A stretch of DNA of 21,365 nucleotides, taken from Baffinella frigidus. Lineage: Eukaryota > Cryptophyceae > Cryptomonadales > Baffinellaceae. The position numbers and the translations under genes were made by a program. The DNA lies in NCBI GenBank assembly GCA_026770585.1, contig MU646339.1:1113956-1135320 (forward strand). Reading direction: 5' to 3'. The notes under the pieces were generated by a model. That model had not been told where the DNA came from. It worked only from the letters and a program-made list of their open reading frames with translations, and did not search any database. Positions within the stretch are counted from its first letter, which is position 1. Each line of letters opens with the position of its first letter. This document shows positions 8,999 to 12,540 of the stretch, one piece after another.

Positions 8999-11473
8999 CC
9001 GGGTGACAGTTTGAAACGTAACCGTCATAACGATCTCTCTCTCGCGGGTGGCAGATCTACCACTTCCGACTGCTCTACTCCGGATCCACGTTCATGTTCC
9101 CCGTCCAGGTTTGCTTCTGGGTTACGGATTGGAGGTTGGGGGGTTCCCATGATTTCGGCGGCCAATTTCTCTGCATTTTGTTGCACACATGCTTCTCAGA
9201 GAGAGAGAGAGAGCGAGAGAGAGAGAGAGAGGGAGCGAGAGGGAGGGAGGGAGGGAGAGAGAGAGAGCCTGTCAGGCTGAGAGAGAGAGAGCCTGTCAGG
9301 CACCATGGGAGAGAGAGAGAGCCTGTCAGGCAGGGAGAGAGAGAGAGCCTGTCAGGCACCATAGGATCTCTCGACTGCTCTTCGCAGGATCCACGTTCAT
9401 GTTCCCTGTCCAGGTTCGCTTCTGGGTTATGGGTTACGGGTTACGGCTTGGCAGTTATGGGTTACAGGTTACGGGTTTTGGGTTACGGGTTACGAGTTGG
9501 AGGTCAGCGGTTAGAAGTTAGCAGTTAGAGGTTAGCGGTTGGGGATTGGGGGGTAGGGAATATGGTTCAGGGGTTATGGATTCAGGCTCGCTTCGCCACA
9601 AGCCCCGATTTGCCAACGACGGGACTCTCCTTGCGTCTCGACGCAAGGACGAATTGCCATACGAGAATGCCAGCGGGGTCTATTCAAAACCGAGAGATGT
9701 AGCCTTTATGTAGTAACTTTCATTGCATGTGGAGCCATTCCACCCCAAATTGGGCCAGACGCGAGGTTGGAACACCCTATCCTGGTACAAGTTTTTACAA
9801 CCCCACATGTAAATAGGCCCCTCTTGCATTCTCGAGTGGTGGGGGGCGGACGGCGAGAAAATGAGATATGAAGGTCTCTTTCTAACCCCTGAACCCTTGC
9901 AGGGAGCGCTGCGGTACACCCAGAAGCCAGAACCCAGAAGCAAACCAGAACCACGTTCATGTTCCCTGTCCAGGTTCGCTTCTGGGCCGCTAGAATCCTG
10001 GGAGCCCAGGGCGCCATGCGGAATCGGAACCTCCTACCCCTAACCCCTGAACCCTCGCAGGAAGCCTTGCGGTACAACCTCGCGAAAGGTTTAGGGGCTA
10101 GAAAGAGACCGATAAAGGAGACAAAGGTCTCTTTCTGACCCCTGAACCCTTGCAGGGAGCGCTGTGGTACAACTCCTCAACCCTAAACCCTAAACCCTTC
10201 ATCTTAAACCAGAACCCAGAATCCAGAAGCGAACCTGGACAGGGAACGTGGAGCCAGCGTACAGCAGCCGCTAGCCAACCTCCTACCCCTAACCCCTGAA
10301 CCCTGTTCGCCTGATTTCTGAAGAAAACAAGCTCCAGCTCCCCGATTTTTAAGTAAATCACTCGACCGGTTGAGACCCCCCCCGCGCGAAGCTGTCTGGT
10401 TCATAAAGGTCTCTTTCTGACCCCTAAACCGTTGCAGGGAGCGTTGCGGTACAACCTCGCGAACGCACCCTACTGGACGCTCTTCCGCCGTTTCCAGACG
10501 GACTCCGACGACGACGTAACTTCACCCTAAACCCTCACCCCCAAACCGTAAACCCGAAACACGGTGGACCACAAACTTTTCGGTAGTGCATCGTGCGGAA
10601 CCGAAAACCACAAACCTGGAGCCCGAAACCCGAAACCCGAAAGCGCCGCGCTACACCCTACTGGACGCTCCTCCGCCATTTCCAGACGGACTCCGACGAC
10701 CACGTAGCTCCACCCTAAACCCTAAACTCCAAACCCCAAACCCCAAACCCCAAACTCCAAACCCCAAACCCTAGCCCCGAAATCCGAAACCCTAAACCCT
10801 AAACCCTAAACCCTAAACCCTAAACCCTAAACCCTAAACCCTAAACCCTAAACCCTAAACCCGATACCCGTTACCCGATACCCTGAACCCGATACCCTGA
10901 ACCCGATACCCTGAACCCTTAACCCCAGACCCTAAACCCTAAACCCTAAACCCTAAACCCTAAACCTTAAATCCTAAACCCTAAACCTTAAATCCTAAAC
11001 CCTAAACCCTGAAGACTTGCCGGCCATGAAATATTTGGTCACGTGGCTACACGCTTTGCGTGTAGCCACGTGACCACCTACATACAAACCGCCTACAATC
11101 GACATTTAGAAAGGGTGCGTTGGTAGCCTCGTGTGGAACCCTAACCCCTACACCCTCCACCCCAGGAGCGCGAAGCGTACACCCCCCCTCAGAGCCCGAC
11201 TCCCCCGCCATCTGTCCCGCTTTGTAAGGCTTCCAACGCCGAAGAGAAGGGTAGATATGCTTTTTTAGGCATAAAAAGAGGCCTTAAGACAGCATAAATC
11301 AGGACAGATTCTGGTGTGTTCTGAGATCAACCCTGAACGCTACACCCTAACCACAGGAGCGCGAAGCGTACACCCCCCTCGCGGTCTACGCGTCTGAGCC
11401 CGACTCCCCGGCAATGACGGGCATCATCAAATCCAGCAAGGAGAAGGACGTCAAATCCAACACGCCGCCTTGA
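157..11473 (+). CDS. DUF1995-domain (plastid-type) protein, 12 exons, 5' end missing
   Basis: Join of 157-216, 1134-1232, 2327-2392, 3165-3242, 3607-3655, 4526-4611, 5687-5749, 7173-7278, 7815-7876, 9055-9108, 10438-10515, 11357-11473. Every junction is GT-AG and keeps phase, giving 305 codons and a TGA at 11471-11473. The joined product shows, in order, QGSLGEGIFTGLPL, a DWE motif, DDDEVFIVIAPQSM, RPFILINPRLRD, SFGGRAQRLEFA, YHFRLLYSGSTF and GALRYNL. From memory these match the order and spacing of the DUF1995 domain in plant chloroplast proteins (the LPA3/At5g27560-like group). The family is linked to photosystem assembly in plants through LPA3, but this subgroup's biochemical role is not known to me. 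The N-terminus, where a transit peptide would sit, is outside the window. The exon chain is seen directly; family membership is recognised from motifs; plastid location is inferred. Intron content is over 90% repeats and exon debris. Confidence 0.82.
221..470. repeat. G-rich TTTAGGG-like intron segment between exon 1 copies
   Basis: Degenerate GGTTTAG/GGTTGAG heptamers with the G-rich strand on the coding strand, opposite to nearly every other intron of this gene. It separates the two exon 1 copies and includes a triple TTTCGCG stretch near 287-308. Confidence 0.7.
472..531 (+). CDS. DUF1995 gene exon 1, copy b (near-identical duplicate)
   Basis: Duplicate of 157-216 with its own acceptor (GAACAG) and donor (GTGCTT). 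It differs at two bases: one changes the second residue from P to A, the other is silent (GAC to GAT). It is 60 bp and phase 0 on both sides, so use of a, b, or a plus b all keep frame. The strong identity suggests recent duplication or selection on both copies. It lies closer to exon 2 than copy a. Confidence 0.6.
605..1060 (+). repeat. Direct repeats of about 100 bp with exon 2 acceptor fragments
   Basis: Two long similar units (about 735-834 and 955-1053) share GGAACGCTCACCCCC, a GACGCAG acceptor-like site, GCGGCAAGA and GAGAGGTTGCTTTTTGTGCA. A weaker third unit is visible around 610-680. After the GACGCAG sites, the bases TCGCAAGACCC (near 778) and TTGCAAGAACCC (near 995) resemble the beginning of exon 2, so these are 5' fragments of exon 2 embedded in a larger tandem duplication. 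A further GACGCAGGTCACGTCGACC at 890-909 is a weaker candidate. Confidence 0.6.
1134..1232 (+). CDS. DUF1995 gene exon 2
   Basis: 99 bp, phase 0/0, with acceptor CGTAG and donor GTAACC. It encodes 33 residues including QDPELIAKANGRFKIECVPP and then EINPEMDTFR. The pattern of a basic residue, hydrophobic strand, then a proline-containing element fits the first beta strand of DUF1995 proteins. GC-rich third positions set it off from the AC-rich flanks. It is the only intact copy; 5' fragments lie upstream and a 3' fragment downstream. Confidence 0.75.
1466..1528 (+). pseudogene. 3' fragment of exon 2 (decayed)
   Basis: Downstream partial copy of exon 2 ending at the same donor GTAACC (1529). 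The second half still reads PEMNPDIDSFQ in the exon frame, but an insertion near 1484-1491 shifts frame relative to the RIEC start, so it cannot replace the exon. Confidence 0.7.
1555..1632. repeat. Pure CCCTAAA heptamer array in intron
   Basis: About ten consecutive CCCTAAA units with C-rich coding strand, flanked by CCCGAAA variants. Confidence 0.85.
1690..2221 (+). pseudogene. Three 5' fragments of exon 3
   Basis: Truncated copies start right after AG at 1690, 2004 and 2188, each beginning GT(T/G)GGGACGATG and stopping inside the exon (about 1722, 2042 and 2221). The first ends at GAGCTC, the second diverges after GAGATA, the third has one missense base early on. All keep a usable acceptor and none has a donor at the homologous place. 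Confidence 0.85.
1735..1957. repeat. AGTGTGT/AGTGTAT heptamer array
   Basis: Tandem 7-bp units AGTGTGT and AGTGTAT over some 220 bp. The unit length equals that of the telomere-like heptamers but the sequence differs. Confidence 0.8.
2327..2392 (+). CDS. DUF1995 gene exon 3
   Basis: 66 bp, phase 0/0, with acceptor GTTCAG and donor GTACCG. It encodes VGTMLEMVRELALRIALVNN followed by KR. The sequence reads as the helix-strand that precedes the VKICIQGS strand of the next exon. Third positions are mostly G or C. This exon has the clearest halo of fragments: three 5' pieces upstream and three 3' pieces downstream. Confidence 0.78.
2404..2824. repeat. CCCTA/CCTAC arrays with inverted G-rich block
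   Basis: Pentamer arrays of CCCTA and CTACCC-type units on both sides of a short reversed block (about 2546-2607, TAGGGTAGG). The CCCTA/AGGGT switch makes a potential long hairpin between about 2500 and 2620. Confidence 0.8.
2481..2729 (+). pseudogene. Three 3' fragments of exon 3
   Basis: Copies of the exon 3 end lie downstream at 2481-2498 (LVNNKR, then GTTCCG), 2627-2658 (contains RIALVNNKR, then GTACCT) and 2709-2729 (ALGNGKR, then GTACCG). Donor GT is kept in all three. They are separated by CCCTA pentamer arrays. Confidence 0.85.
2898..3017. repeat. CCCTAAA heptamer array in intron 3
   Basis: About 16 near-perfect CCCTAAA units ending directly at a decoy acceptor (AAACCCAG, 3018). Confidence 0.85.
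3019..3148 (+). repeat. 5' fragment of exon 4 and a 45-bp direct repeat
   Basis: GTGAAGATCT after CAG at 3018 repeats the exon 4 start. It is followed by CCCTGTAGTGTTTTGAGTGG and AAGCAAGGTCACAC (about 3029-3068), which recurs at about 3101-3143 just before the real exon. The AAGCAAGGTCA motif also occurs at about 2877-2888. Confidence 0.65.
3165..3242 (+). CDS. DUF1995 gene exon 4 (QGSLGEGIF motif)
   Basis: 78 bp, phase 0/0, with acceptor ACCAG and donor GTCTCT that runs straight into a (CT)n microsatellite. It encodes VKICIQGSLGEGIFTGLPLM and then LSGMRK. This is the most recognisable block of the family (QGS-GEG-F-G-PL). The donor lying inside a CT dinucleotide tract is unusual and means tract length changes begin immediately after the exon. 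Confidence 0.82.
3243..3402. repeat. (CT)n, (CATA)n and (TA/GTATA)n microsatellites
   Basis: Compound microsatellite beginning in the exon 4 donor: CT repeats to about 3279, then CATA tetranucleotides to about 3332, then TA/TATG repeats to about 3402. Confidence 0.9.
3406..3447 (+). pseudogene. 3' fragment of exon 4, donor destroyed
   Basis: Reads IFTGLPLMLSGMR like the end of exon 4 with only a few changed bases, but the junction AAG|GT has become AATGTT, so the donor is lost. It lies downstream of the intact exon. Confidence 0.85.
3455..3594. repeat. CCCGAAA/CCGAAAT array
   Basis: C-rich heptamer variant with G in place of T (CCCGAAA, CCGAAAT, CCAGAAA), ending 12 bp before the exon 5 acceptor. 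Confidence 0.8.
3607..3655 (+). CDS. DUF1995 gene exon 5 (DWE motif)
   Basis: 49 bp, starts in phase 0 and ends in phase 1, with acceptor CGGCAG and donor GTAACT. It encodes VVEGMDWEAREGEMYA plus the first base of a glycine codon, completed by exon 6. The MDW segment follows the QGS block at the spacing expected for DUF1995 proteins. Confidence 0.75.
3659..3770. repeat. 14-bp tandem repeat ACTACCCGAAACTC
   Basis: About eight copies of a 14-bp unit, exactly two heptamers long, starting immediately after the exon 5 donor and including the donor-like GTAACTACCC context. Confidence 0.85.
3850..3875 (+). pseudogene. 3' fragment of exon 5
   Basis: Encodes AREGEMYA and the first base of the next glycine codon, followed by GTATAC. 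It is the 3' half of exon 5 with the donor preserved, lying downstream of the intact exon. CTCTCCAGG-type repeats surround it (3780-4040). Confidence 0.75.
4096..4200. repeat. Short direct repeats TCGGT(A)AATTAAATGTC
   Basis: Four related units with TAAATGTC (about 4121, 4151, 4191 and variants) around TTGCACGC/TTGTACGC. No coding potential seen. The intron stretch 3876-4095 holds only CT-rich CTCTCCAG repeats. Confidence 0.5.
4220..4284 (+). CDS. Possible alternative exon 6 (truncated copy with own donor)
   Basis: Copy of the first 65 bp of exon 6 with acceptor CATCAG and a plausible donor GTACAC. It encodes GLMVNDIINRRTGEVAIKGS and KD. It enters in phase 1 and leaves in phase 0, exactly like the full exon, so splicing it in place of exon 6 would keep frame and shorten the protein by seven residues. 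Sequence differences from exon 6 are mostly silent (GAA for GAG, GTA for GTG, GCT for GCG). It could equally be an unused 5' fragment. Confidence 0.4.
4432..4452 (+). pseudogene. Second 5' fragment of exon 6
   Basis: GGCTGATGGTCAACGACATC after the acceptor TTTGGCAG repeats the first 20 bases of exon 6 with one change, then breaks into unrelated C-rich repeat. It lies between the longer copy (4220-4284) and the intact exon. Confidence 0.75.
4526..4611 (+). CDS. DUF1995 gene exon 6
   Basis: 86 bp, enters in phase 1 and leaves in phase 0, with acceptor ACTAG and donor GTCCCT. It encodes GLMVNDIINRRTGEVAIKGS then KEGRVSFGE. This is a more variable part of the family. A shorter version with its own donor lies at 4220-4284, so this position could host alternative exons. 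Confidence 0.72.
4717..4766 (+). pseudogene. 3' fragment of exon 6, frameshifted
   Basis: Copy of the exon 6 end followed by the same donor GTCCCT. Two extra T bases in the TCTCTTT run put it out of frame at the junction, and the VAI residues have become VAS. It lies downstream of the intact exon. Confidence 0.8.
4888..4956. repeat. Three GTTGACC palindromes at exact 26-bp period
   Basis: GTTGACCGCTGGTCAAC at 4888 and 4940 and GTTGACCGGTTGTCAAC at 4914. Each is a near-perfect inverted repeat of 17 bp, and starts are exactly 26 bp apart with AAAT before each. TTGACC is also the plant W-box core, but position inside an intron gives no proof of regulatory use. Confidence 0.8.
4967..5066. mobile_element. 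Inverted-repeat element with CTCGAGGCGGG ends
   Basis: Starts CTCGAGGCGGG and ends CCCGCCTAACCACTCGAG, with an inner pair GTGGTTCT / AGAACCAC. About 100 bp. The right-end sequence CTCCCGCCTA recurs at about 5187 next to GTCGAG, suggesting a second damaged end. Confidence 0.5.
5067..5550. other. Intron 6 distal part: no gene seen
   Basis: Contains small inverted repeats (AAATTAAAA about 5219 with TTTTAATTT about 5254; GGACTTTGAAAGTCC about 5269) and then CCCGAAA/CCCAAAA heptamers to 5540. Open frames here cross repeats and lack a family signature. Confidence 0.6.
5551..5580 (+). pseudogene. 5' fragment of exon 7
   Basis: After acceptor CGGCAG it reads VGPNVDDDDG, like the exon 7 start (VGPNVVEDDD), then stops matching. 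It lies upstream of the intact exon. Confidence 0.8.
5588..5635 (-). pseudogene. Inverted 3' fragment of exon 7 with its donor
   Basis: On the minus strand this is a close copy of about 5718-5767: the sequence for the FIVIAPQSM region, then GATATCCCTCC corresponding to the exon 7 donor and intron start (GGTATCCCTCC). It sits just after the direct 5' fragment, so the pair 5551-5580 and 5588-5635 forms a folded miniature of exon 7. Inversion cannot come from simple tandem duplication. Confidence 0.8.
5687..5749 (+). CDS. DUF1995 gene exon 7 (FIVIAPQ strand)
   Basis: 63 bp, phase 0/0, with acceptor GTCCAG and donor GTATCC. It encodes VGPNVVEDDDEVFIVIAPQS and M. An acidic run followed by a hydrophobic strand ending in APQ is characteristic of DUF1995 proteins. 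One 5' fragment and one inverted 3' fragment sit upstream; three 3' fragments sit downstream. Confidence 0.8.
5771..6110 (+). repeat. Tandem units with three 3' fragments of exon 7
   Basis: Three imperfect units of roughly 100-145 bp carry TTGACGG-TTTGTACC, then TCAACTTA-GAATAGTCCGA-TGGA, then a 3' piece of exon 7: 5816-5848 (ends APQSM-like, then GTCTTC), 5925-5962 (DDQVLIVITPQSM, then GTCCCC) and 6068-6106 (EDEVLIVIAPQKR, donor altered). The second and third stay readable in the exon frame. All lie downstream of the intact exon. Confidence 0.8.
6128..6560. repeat. CCCTAAA/CCCAAAA arrays in intron 7
   Basis: CCCTAAA units at about 6200-6240 and 6400-6460, CCCAAAA units at about 6465-6540, with a short reversed TTTGGGG block at about 6133-6160. 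Confidence 0.85.
6318..7033 (+). pseudogene. Four upstream partial copies of exon 8
   Basis: After AG at each start: 6320-6353 is a composite in which the first six bases GTCGGC are joined directly to the RPFILIN part; 6622-6642 keeps about 20 bases; 6847-6895 reads VGASVYGVLATIVAKAET; 6991-7033 reads VGASGYDVLAPVVG. The last two remain readable well into the exon. None carries the exon donor. Confidence 0.85.
6640..6846. repeat. CCTGAAA heptamer array
   Basis: Units CCTGAAA and CCCCTGAAA mixed with CCCAACC, C-rich on the coding strand, between two 5' fragments of exon 8. Confidence 0.8.
6893..7172 (+). repeat. Tandem units of about 60-140 bp before exon 8
   Basis: Three copies of CGAAAC-A-GGGGCT-AT-TCGC, then CAGC-AAGAAAAATAG and CACACCCTGGCGC (about 6892, 7032, 7090). 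The final CCCTGGCGCAG is the real exon 8 acceptor, so the acceptor itself is part of the repeated unit. Confidence 0.75.
7173..7278 (+). CDS. DUF1995 gene exon 8 (ILINPRL strand)
   Basis: 106 bp, enters phase 0 and leaves phase 1, with acceptor GCGCAG and donor GTACAC. It encodes IGASVYDVLAPMVAKAGPTR, then PFILINPRLRDRPSS. The NPRLRD segment after a buried strand is a family hallmark. The first codon is ATC, whereas all four upstream decoys start GTC or GTT. Very high GC at third positions. Confidence 0.8.
7381..7762 (+). pseudogene. Four 5' fragments of exon 9
   Basis: Copies begin right after AG at 7381 (to about 7405), 7468 (to about 7522), 7600 (to about 7629) and 7709 (to about 7762). 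All start G(T/C)GG(G/A)GT and include the MSFGG-like part. The second and fourth extend through the QRLEFA region with changes. They are spaced roughly 90-130 bp apart, with CCCTAAA-type DNA between them. Confidence 0.85.
7815..7876 (+). CDS. DUF1995 gene exon 9 (GGRAQRLEFA)
   Basis: 62 bp, enters phase 1 and leaves phase 0, with acceptor AGCAG and donor GTTACC. It encodes GVMSFGGRAQRLEFAASFTQ, preceded by a glycine made across the junction. The G-R-QRLE-A pattern is conserved in plant DUF1995 proteins. Four truncated 5' copies precede it, and direct and inverted 3' fragments follow. Confidence 0.8.
7877..7965. pseudogene. Exon 9 donor repeats and an inverted 3' fragment
   Basis: GGTTACCCCTCACCC occurs twice around a (TA)n run. 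At about 7933-7961, ACGAGGCGGCGAACTCGAGG is the reverse complement of the 3' part of exon 9. A further AGGCTTGGTTACC follows. Confidence 0.75.
8003..8142. repeat. CCCCTAA array
   Basis: Tandem CCCCTAA/CCCTAACC units within the intron after exon 9. Confidence 0.8.
8169..8460 (+). pseudogene. Direct 3' fragments of exon 9
   Basis: At 8169-8184 TTCGCC-TTCTTTCAG is followed by GTTACC, matching the exon 9 end and donor with a short deletion. At about 8410-8444 a diverged piece reads FGGRSERLNHTA, recalling FGGRAQRLEFAA, and then runs into a dispersed repeat. The second could instead come from a diverged duplicate of the exon. Confidence 0.55.
8201..8386 (+). repeat. Two tandem units of about 95 bp
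   Basis: Unit containing TAGAATT-CT-CACA, GGGTCATAC-AGTCATAGTA, AAGCAGTTGTGTAGTGATTT and TTGTTGCCAGCTTCTAAAAG, present at about 8201-8286 and 8296-8376. A related GGGTCATACTGGTAATGGCA lies at about 2859 in another intron. Confidence 0.75.
8445..8541. repeat. Dispersed repeat E, copy 1
   Basis: About 97 bp beginning GGACTTCGAAGGGAT and including CCTAGGACCCTACGGTAGGC and CCGTAGGGACATA. It matches 19129-19228 at most positions. The centre contains an inverted repeat (CCCTACGGTAGG / CCGTAGGG) like the core of the family A elements. Confidence 0.75.
8696..9054 (+). repeat. CT-tract tandem units with GGTGGCAG motif
   Basis: Three repeats of a long (CT)n/(CCCT)n tract followed by (C)CCG-GTGGC-G-TTTGAAA-GTAACCGT and AACG-TCTC (about 8786, 8882, 8999). 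A fourth GGTGGCAG at about 9047 is the real acceptor of exon 10. Confidence 0.8.
9055..9108 (+). CDS. DUF1995 gene exon 10 (YHFRLLYSG)
   Basis: 54 bp, phase 0/0, with acceptor GGTGGCAG and donor GTTTGC. It encodes IYHFRLLYSGSTFMFPVQ. The Y-FRLLY motif directly after FTQ of exon 9 matches family order. Its acceptor lies at the last member of a tandem array of CT-tract units that each carry a GGTGGCAG-like motif. Confidence 0.8.
9199..9363. repeat. (GA)n tract with four GCCTGTCAGGC palindromes
   Basis: GA dinucleotide tract 9199-9266, then four copies of the palindrome GCCTGTCAGGC at 9267, 9291, 9321 and 9347 separated by GAGAGAGA and CACCATGG. It is the opposite strand composition to the CT tract before exon 10. 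Confidence 0.85.
9421..9560. repeat. GGGTTAC/GGTTAGC heptamer array
   Basis: Degenerate G-rich heptamers (GGGTTAC, AGGTTAC, GGTTAGC, AGTTAGA) on the coding strand. Confidence 0.75.
9570..9890. other. Intron 10 unique stretch, no gene seen
   Basis: Mostly unique sequence with a perfect 10-bp-arm hairpin TCCTTGCGTC/GACGCAAGGA (9628-9649). Open frames on both strands here cross repeats and show no recognisable domain. Confidence 0.6.
9903..10173 (+). pseudogene. Three 5' fragments of exon 11
   Basis: After CAG at each start: 9903-9918 (GGAGCGCTGCGGTAC), 10061-10086 (reads EALRYNLAK-like) and 10156-10173 (GALWYN). All share the upstream context CCCCTGAACCC(T)(T/C)GCAG with the real acceptor. 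Confidence 0.85.
10223..10252 (-). pseudogene. Inverted 3' fragment of exon 10
   Basis: CAGAAGCGAACCTGGACAGG followed by GAACGTGGA is the reverse complement of the exon 10 end plus its intron start (TCCACGTTC-CCTGTCCAGG-TTCGCTTCTG), missing six internal bases. It is the third inverted fragment in this gene. Confidence 0.8.
10438..10515 (+). CDS. DUF1995 gene exon 11 (GALRY / YWTLFRR)
   Basis: 78 bp, phase 0/0, with acceptor GTTGCAG and donor GTAACT. It encodes GALRYNLANAPYWTLFRRFQ and TDSDDD. The GALR motif followed by a W-x-L-F-R-R segment fits the C-terminal part of DUF1995. Confidence 0.8.
10653..10703 (+). pseudogene. 3' fragment of exon 11
   Basis: Reads TPYWTLLRHFQTDSDDH in the exon frame, followed by GTAGCT. 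It keeps frame, donor and most residues, so it might be spliced if an acceptor existed, but none is evident directly at its start. Confidence 0.8.
10712..11010. repeat. CCCTAAA/CCCCAAA array with CCCGATACCCTGAA 14-mers
   Basis: Long run of CCCCAAA then CCCTAAA units; in the middle (about 10860-10915) the 14-bp unit CCCGATACCCTGAA repeats, again a multiple of seven. Confidence 0.9.
11037..11075. other. Perfect 18-bp-arm hairpin with G-box
   Basis: GGTCACGTGGCTACACGC, a three-base TTT loop, then the exact reverse complement. Each arm carries CACGTG. It sits in the last intron, 91 bp before the partial copy of the last exon. Confidence 0.85.
11166..11211 (+). pseudogene. Internally deleted copy of the last exon
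   Basis: After CCCCAG it repeats GAGCGCGAAGCGTACACCCC and then jumps to the EPDSP part, lacking the bases for AVYA. It lies upstream of the intact last exon. Confidence 0.85.
11357..11473 (+). CDS. DUF1995 gene last exon with stop
   Basis: 117 bp, enters in phase 0 after acceptor CCACAG. It encodes EREAYTPLAVYASEPDSPAM, then TGIIKSSKEKDVKSNTPP, then TGA (11471-11473). It reads as the final beta strand (LAVYASEP) and a lysine-rich tail, where family members also end. A shorter internally deleted copy lies upstream at 11166-11211. Confidence 0.75.
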   Translation, partial: EREAYTPLAVYASEPDSPAMTGIIKSSKEKDVKSNTPP

Positions 11474-11594
11474 CAACCGCGCCGCGGCCTCATTCAAATC
11501 CAACTGATGGTTAGATCCAATTGATGGTCAAATCCGTTGACTTTCGCTGACTGGGAGGGCCGAAAGTAGTGTAGGGACCCAGGGGAGGGGGTCC

Positions 11595-11715
11595 TACAGG
11601 GGTACCTCGCTCATGAGAAACTGCCCCCCCCCTAGGACCACCACAGGGCCCTAGGCATAGCCCTACTGTAGGGTCCTAGGGGGGGGCGGTTTCTTATGAG
11701 CGAGGTACCCCTGTA
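11595..11715. mobile_element. Family A palindromic element, copy 1
   Basis: About 121 bp with terminal inverted repeats TACAGGGGTACCTCGCTCAT / ATGAGCGAGGTACCCCTGTA continuing into (A/G)AGAAAC-GCCCCCC, and a core with CCTAGG-ACC and ACTGTAGGG. No open frame, so it is a non-autonomous MITE-like element. The outer TA on each side could be the target duplication around CAGGGG ends; this is a guess. Confidence 0.85.
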
Positions 11716-11787
11716 GGGTTCTACATGTATCCAGGCAGGGAAGATGGCTTCGGGTGCCGTTGCCAGGCACACCAATCCTCTTATCTG

Positions 11788-11892
11788 TATCCCGTAAGTG
11801 CCCATAGGGTGAATATTCACCGCAACTCGCCCATAGGCAAGTCCTATGGCCCTACCGTAGGGCGTTTGAGCCTAAGGGGCACTTAAGGGATA
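11788..11892. mobile_element. Family B inverted-repeat element, copy 1
   Basis: About 105 bp with ends TATCCCGTAAGTGCCC and GGGCACTTAAGGGATA, an inner short palindrome GGTGAATATTCACC (11808-11821), and a core CCTACCGTAGGGCGT-TGAGCC. No open frame. Confidence 0.8.
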
Positions 11893-11983
11893 GCCATGAG
11901 ACGTTTGGGCTATTTCGGGAAGTGGTGCTCCTCCTCAGAAGGACTCCCCACGAGGCAACAACCTCGCCAGTGTTCACACACGG

Positions 11984-12103
11984 TACAGGGGTACCTCGCT
12001 CATAAGAAAGCGACCCCCCCTAGGACCCTACAGTAGGCCTATGCCTAGGGCCCTATGGTTGTCCTAGGGGGGGGCGGTTTCTTATGAGCGGGGTACCCCT
12101 GTA
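11984..12103. mobile_element. Family A palindromic element, copy 2
   Basis: About 120 bp with both inverted ends. The right arm has one change (GCGGGGTACC). Core reads CCTAGGACCCTACAGTAGGC. Confidence 0.85.
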
Positions 12104-12260
12104 CCATTCAGCGGTAGGAGGTGGAGATCGAATTCATCCGGAAACAGCGCGTCAGAGCGGCCGACACGGGGCAAGTAGCACAATGCGCAAGGCATGTGCG
12201 GCGCTGGCGCTGGTTGTTTGGCAATAAATTACCAATCTCTCTACCATTCAGCGTTGACCC

Positions 12261-12381
12261 TACAGGGGTACCTCGCTCATAACAACGCGCCACCCCCTAG
12301 GACCCTACAGTAGGCCCATGCCTAGGGCCATATGGTGGTCCTAGGGGGGGGGCGGGTTCTTATGAGCGAGGTACCCCTGTA
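12261..12381. mobile_element. Family A palindromic element, copy 3
   Basis: About 121 bp with both ends intact. The left arm has an AACAACGCGCC variant in place of AGAAACCGCC. Confidence 0.85.
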
Positions 12382-12386
12382 GCACC

Positions 12387-12500
12387 CTCGAAGGAATACC
12401 GGGTGGCCTGCTGCCCTGCTGCCCTCTTTAGGTGTTTTAGGTTATTCGAGTTCCCAACATAGGCGGACACCGGAACTTATCCTGCAGAAAGGCCTCTGCG
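12387..12500. repeat. Dispersed modules shared with 16.4 kb and 17.7 kb
   Basis: CCTCGAAGGAATACCGGGTG and GGCCTGCT (about 12387-12416) match 16416-16443; TTTTAGGTTATTCGAGTTCC then CAACATAGGCGGACACCGGA (about 12435-12476) match 17748-17788. In this locus the modules are adjacent, elsewhere they are apart. Confidence 0.7.
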
Positions 12501-12540
12501 GCAAGACTGGGGTGGAACCTTGTCTACTCTGGGACGCTGT

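Larger units (their letters stand above)
9372..9973 (+). pseudogene. Two 3' fragments of exon 10
   Basis: 9372-9413 reads RLLFAGSTFMFPVQ followed by GTTCGC; 9950-9973 keeps TFMFPVQ followed by the same GTTCGCTTCTGG. Both retain the donor. The second lies beyond a 5' fragment of exon 11 (9903), so neighbouring fragment sets interleave here. Confidence 0.85.

Noticed and set aside
9267-9357. CRISPR-like array
   Set aside because: Repeats are 11-bp palindromes with low-complexity GA spacers in a eukaryotic intron; no cas genes.
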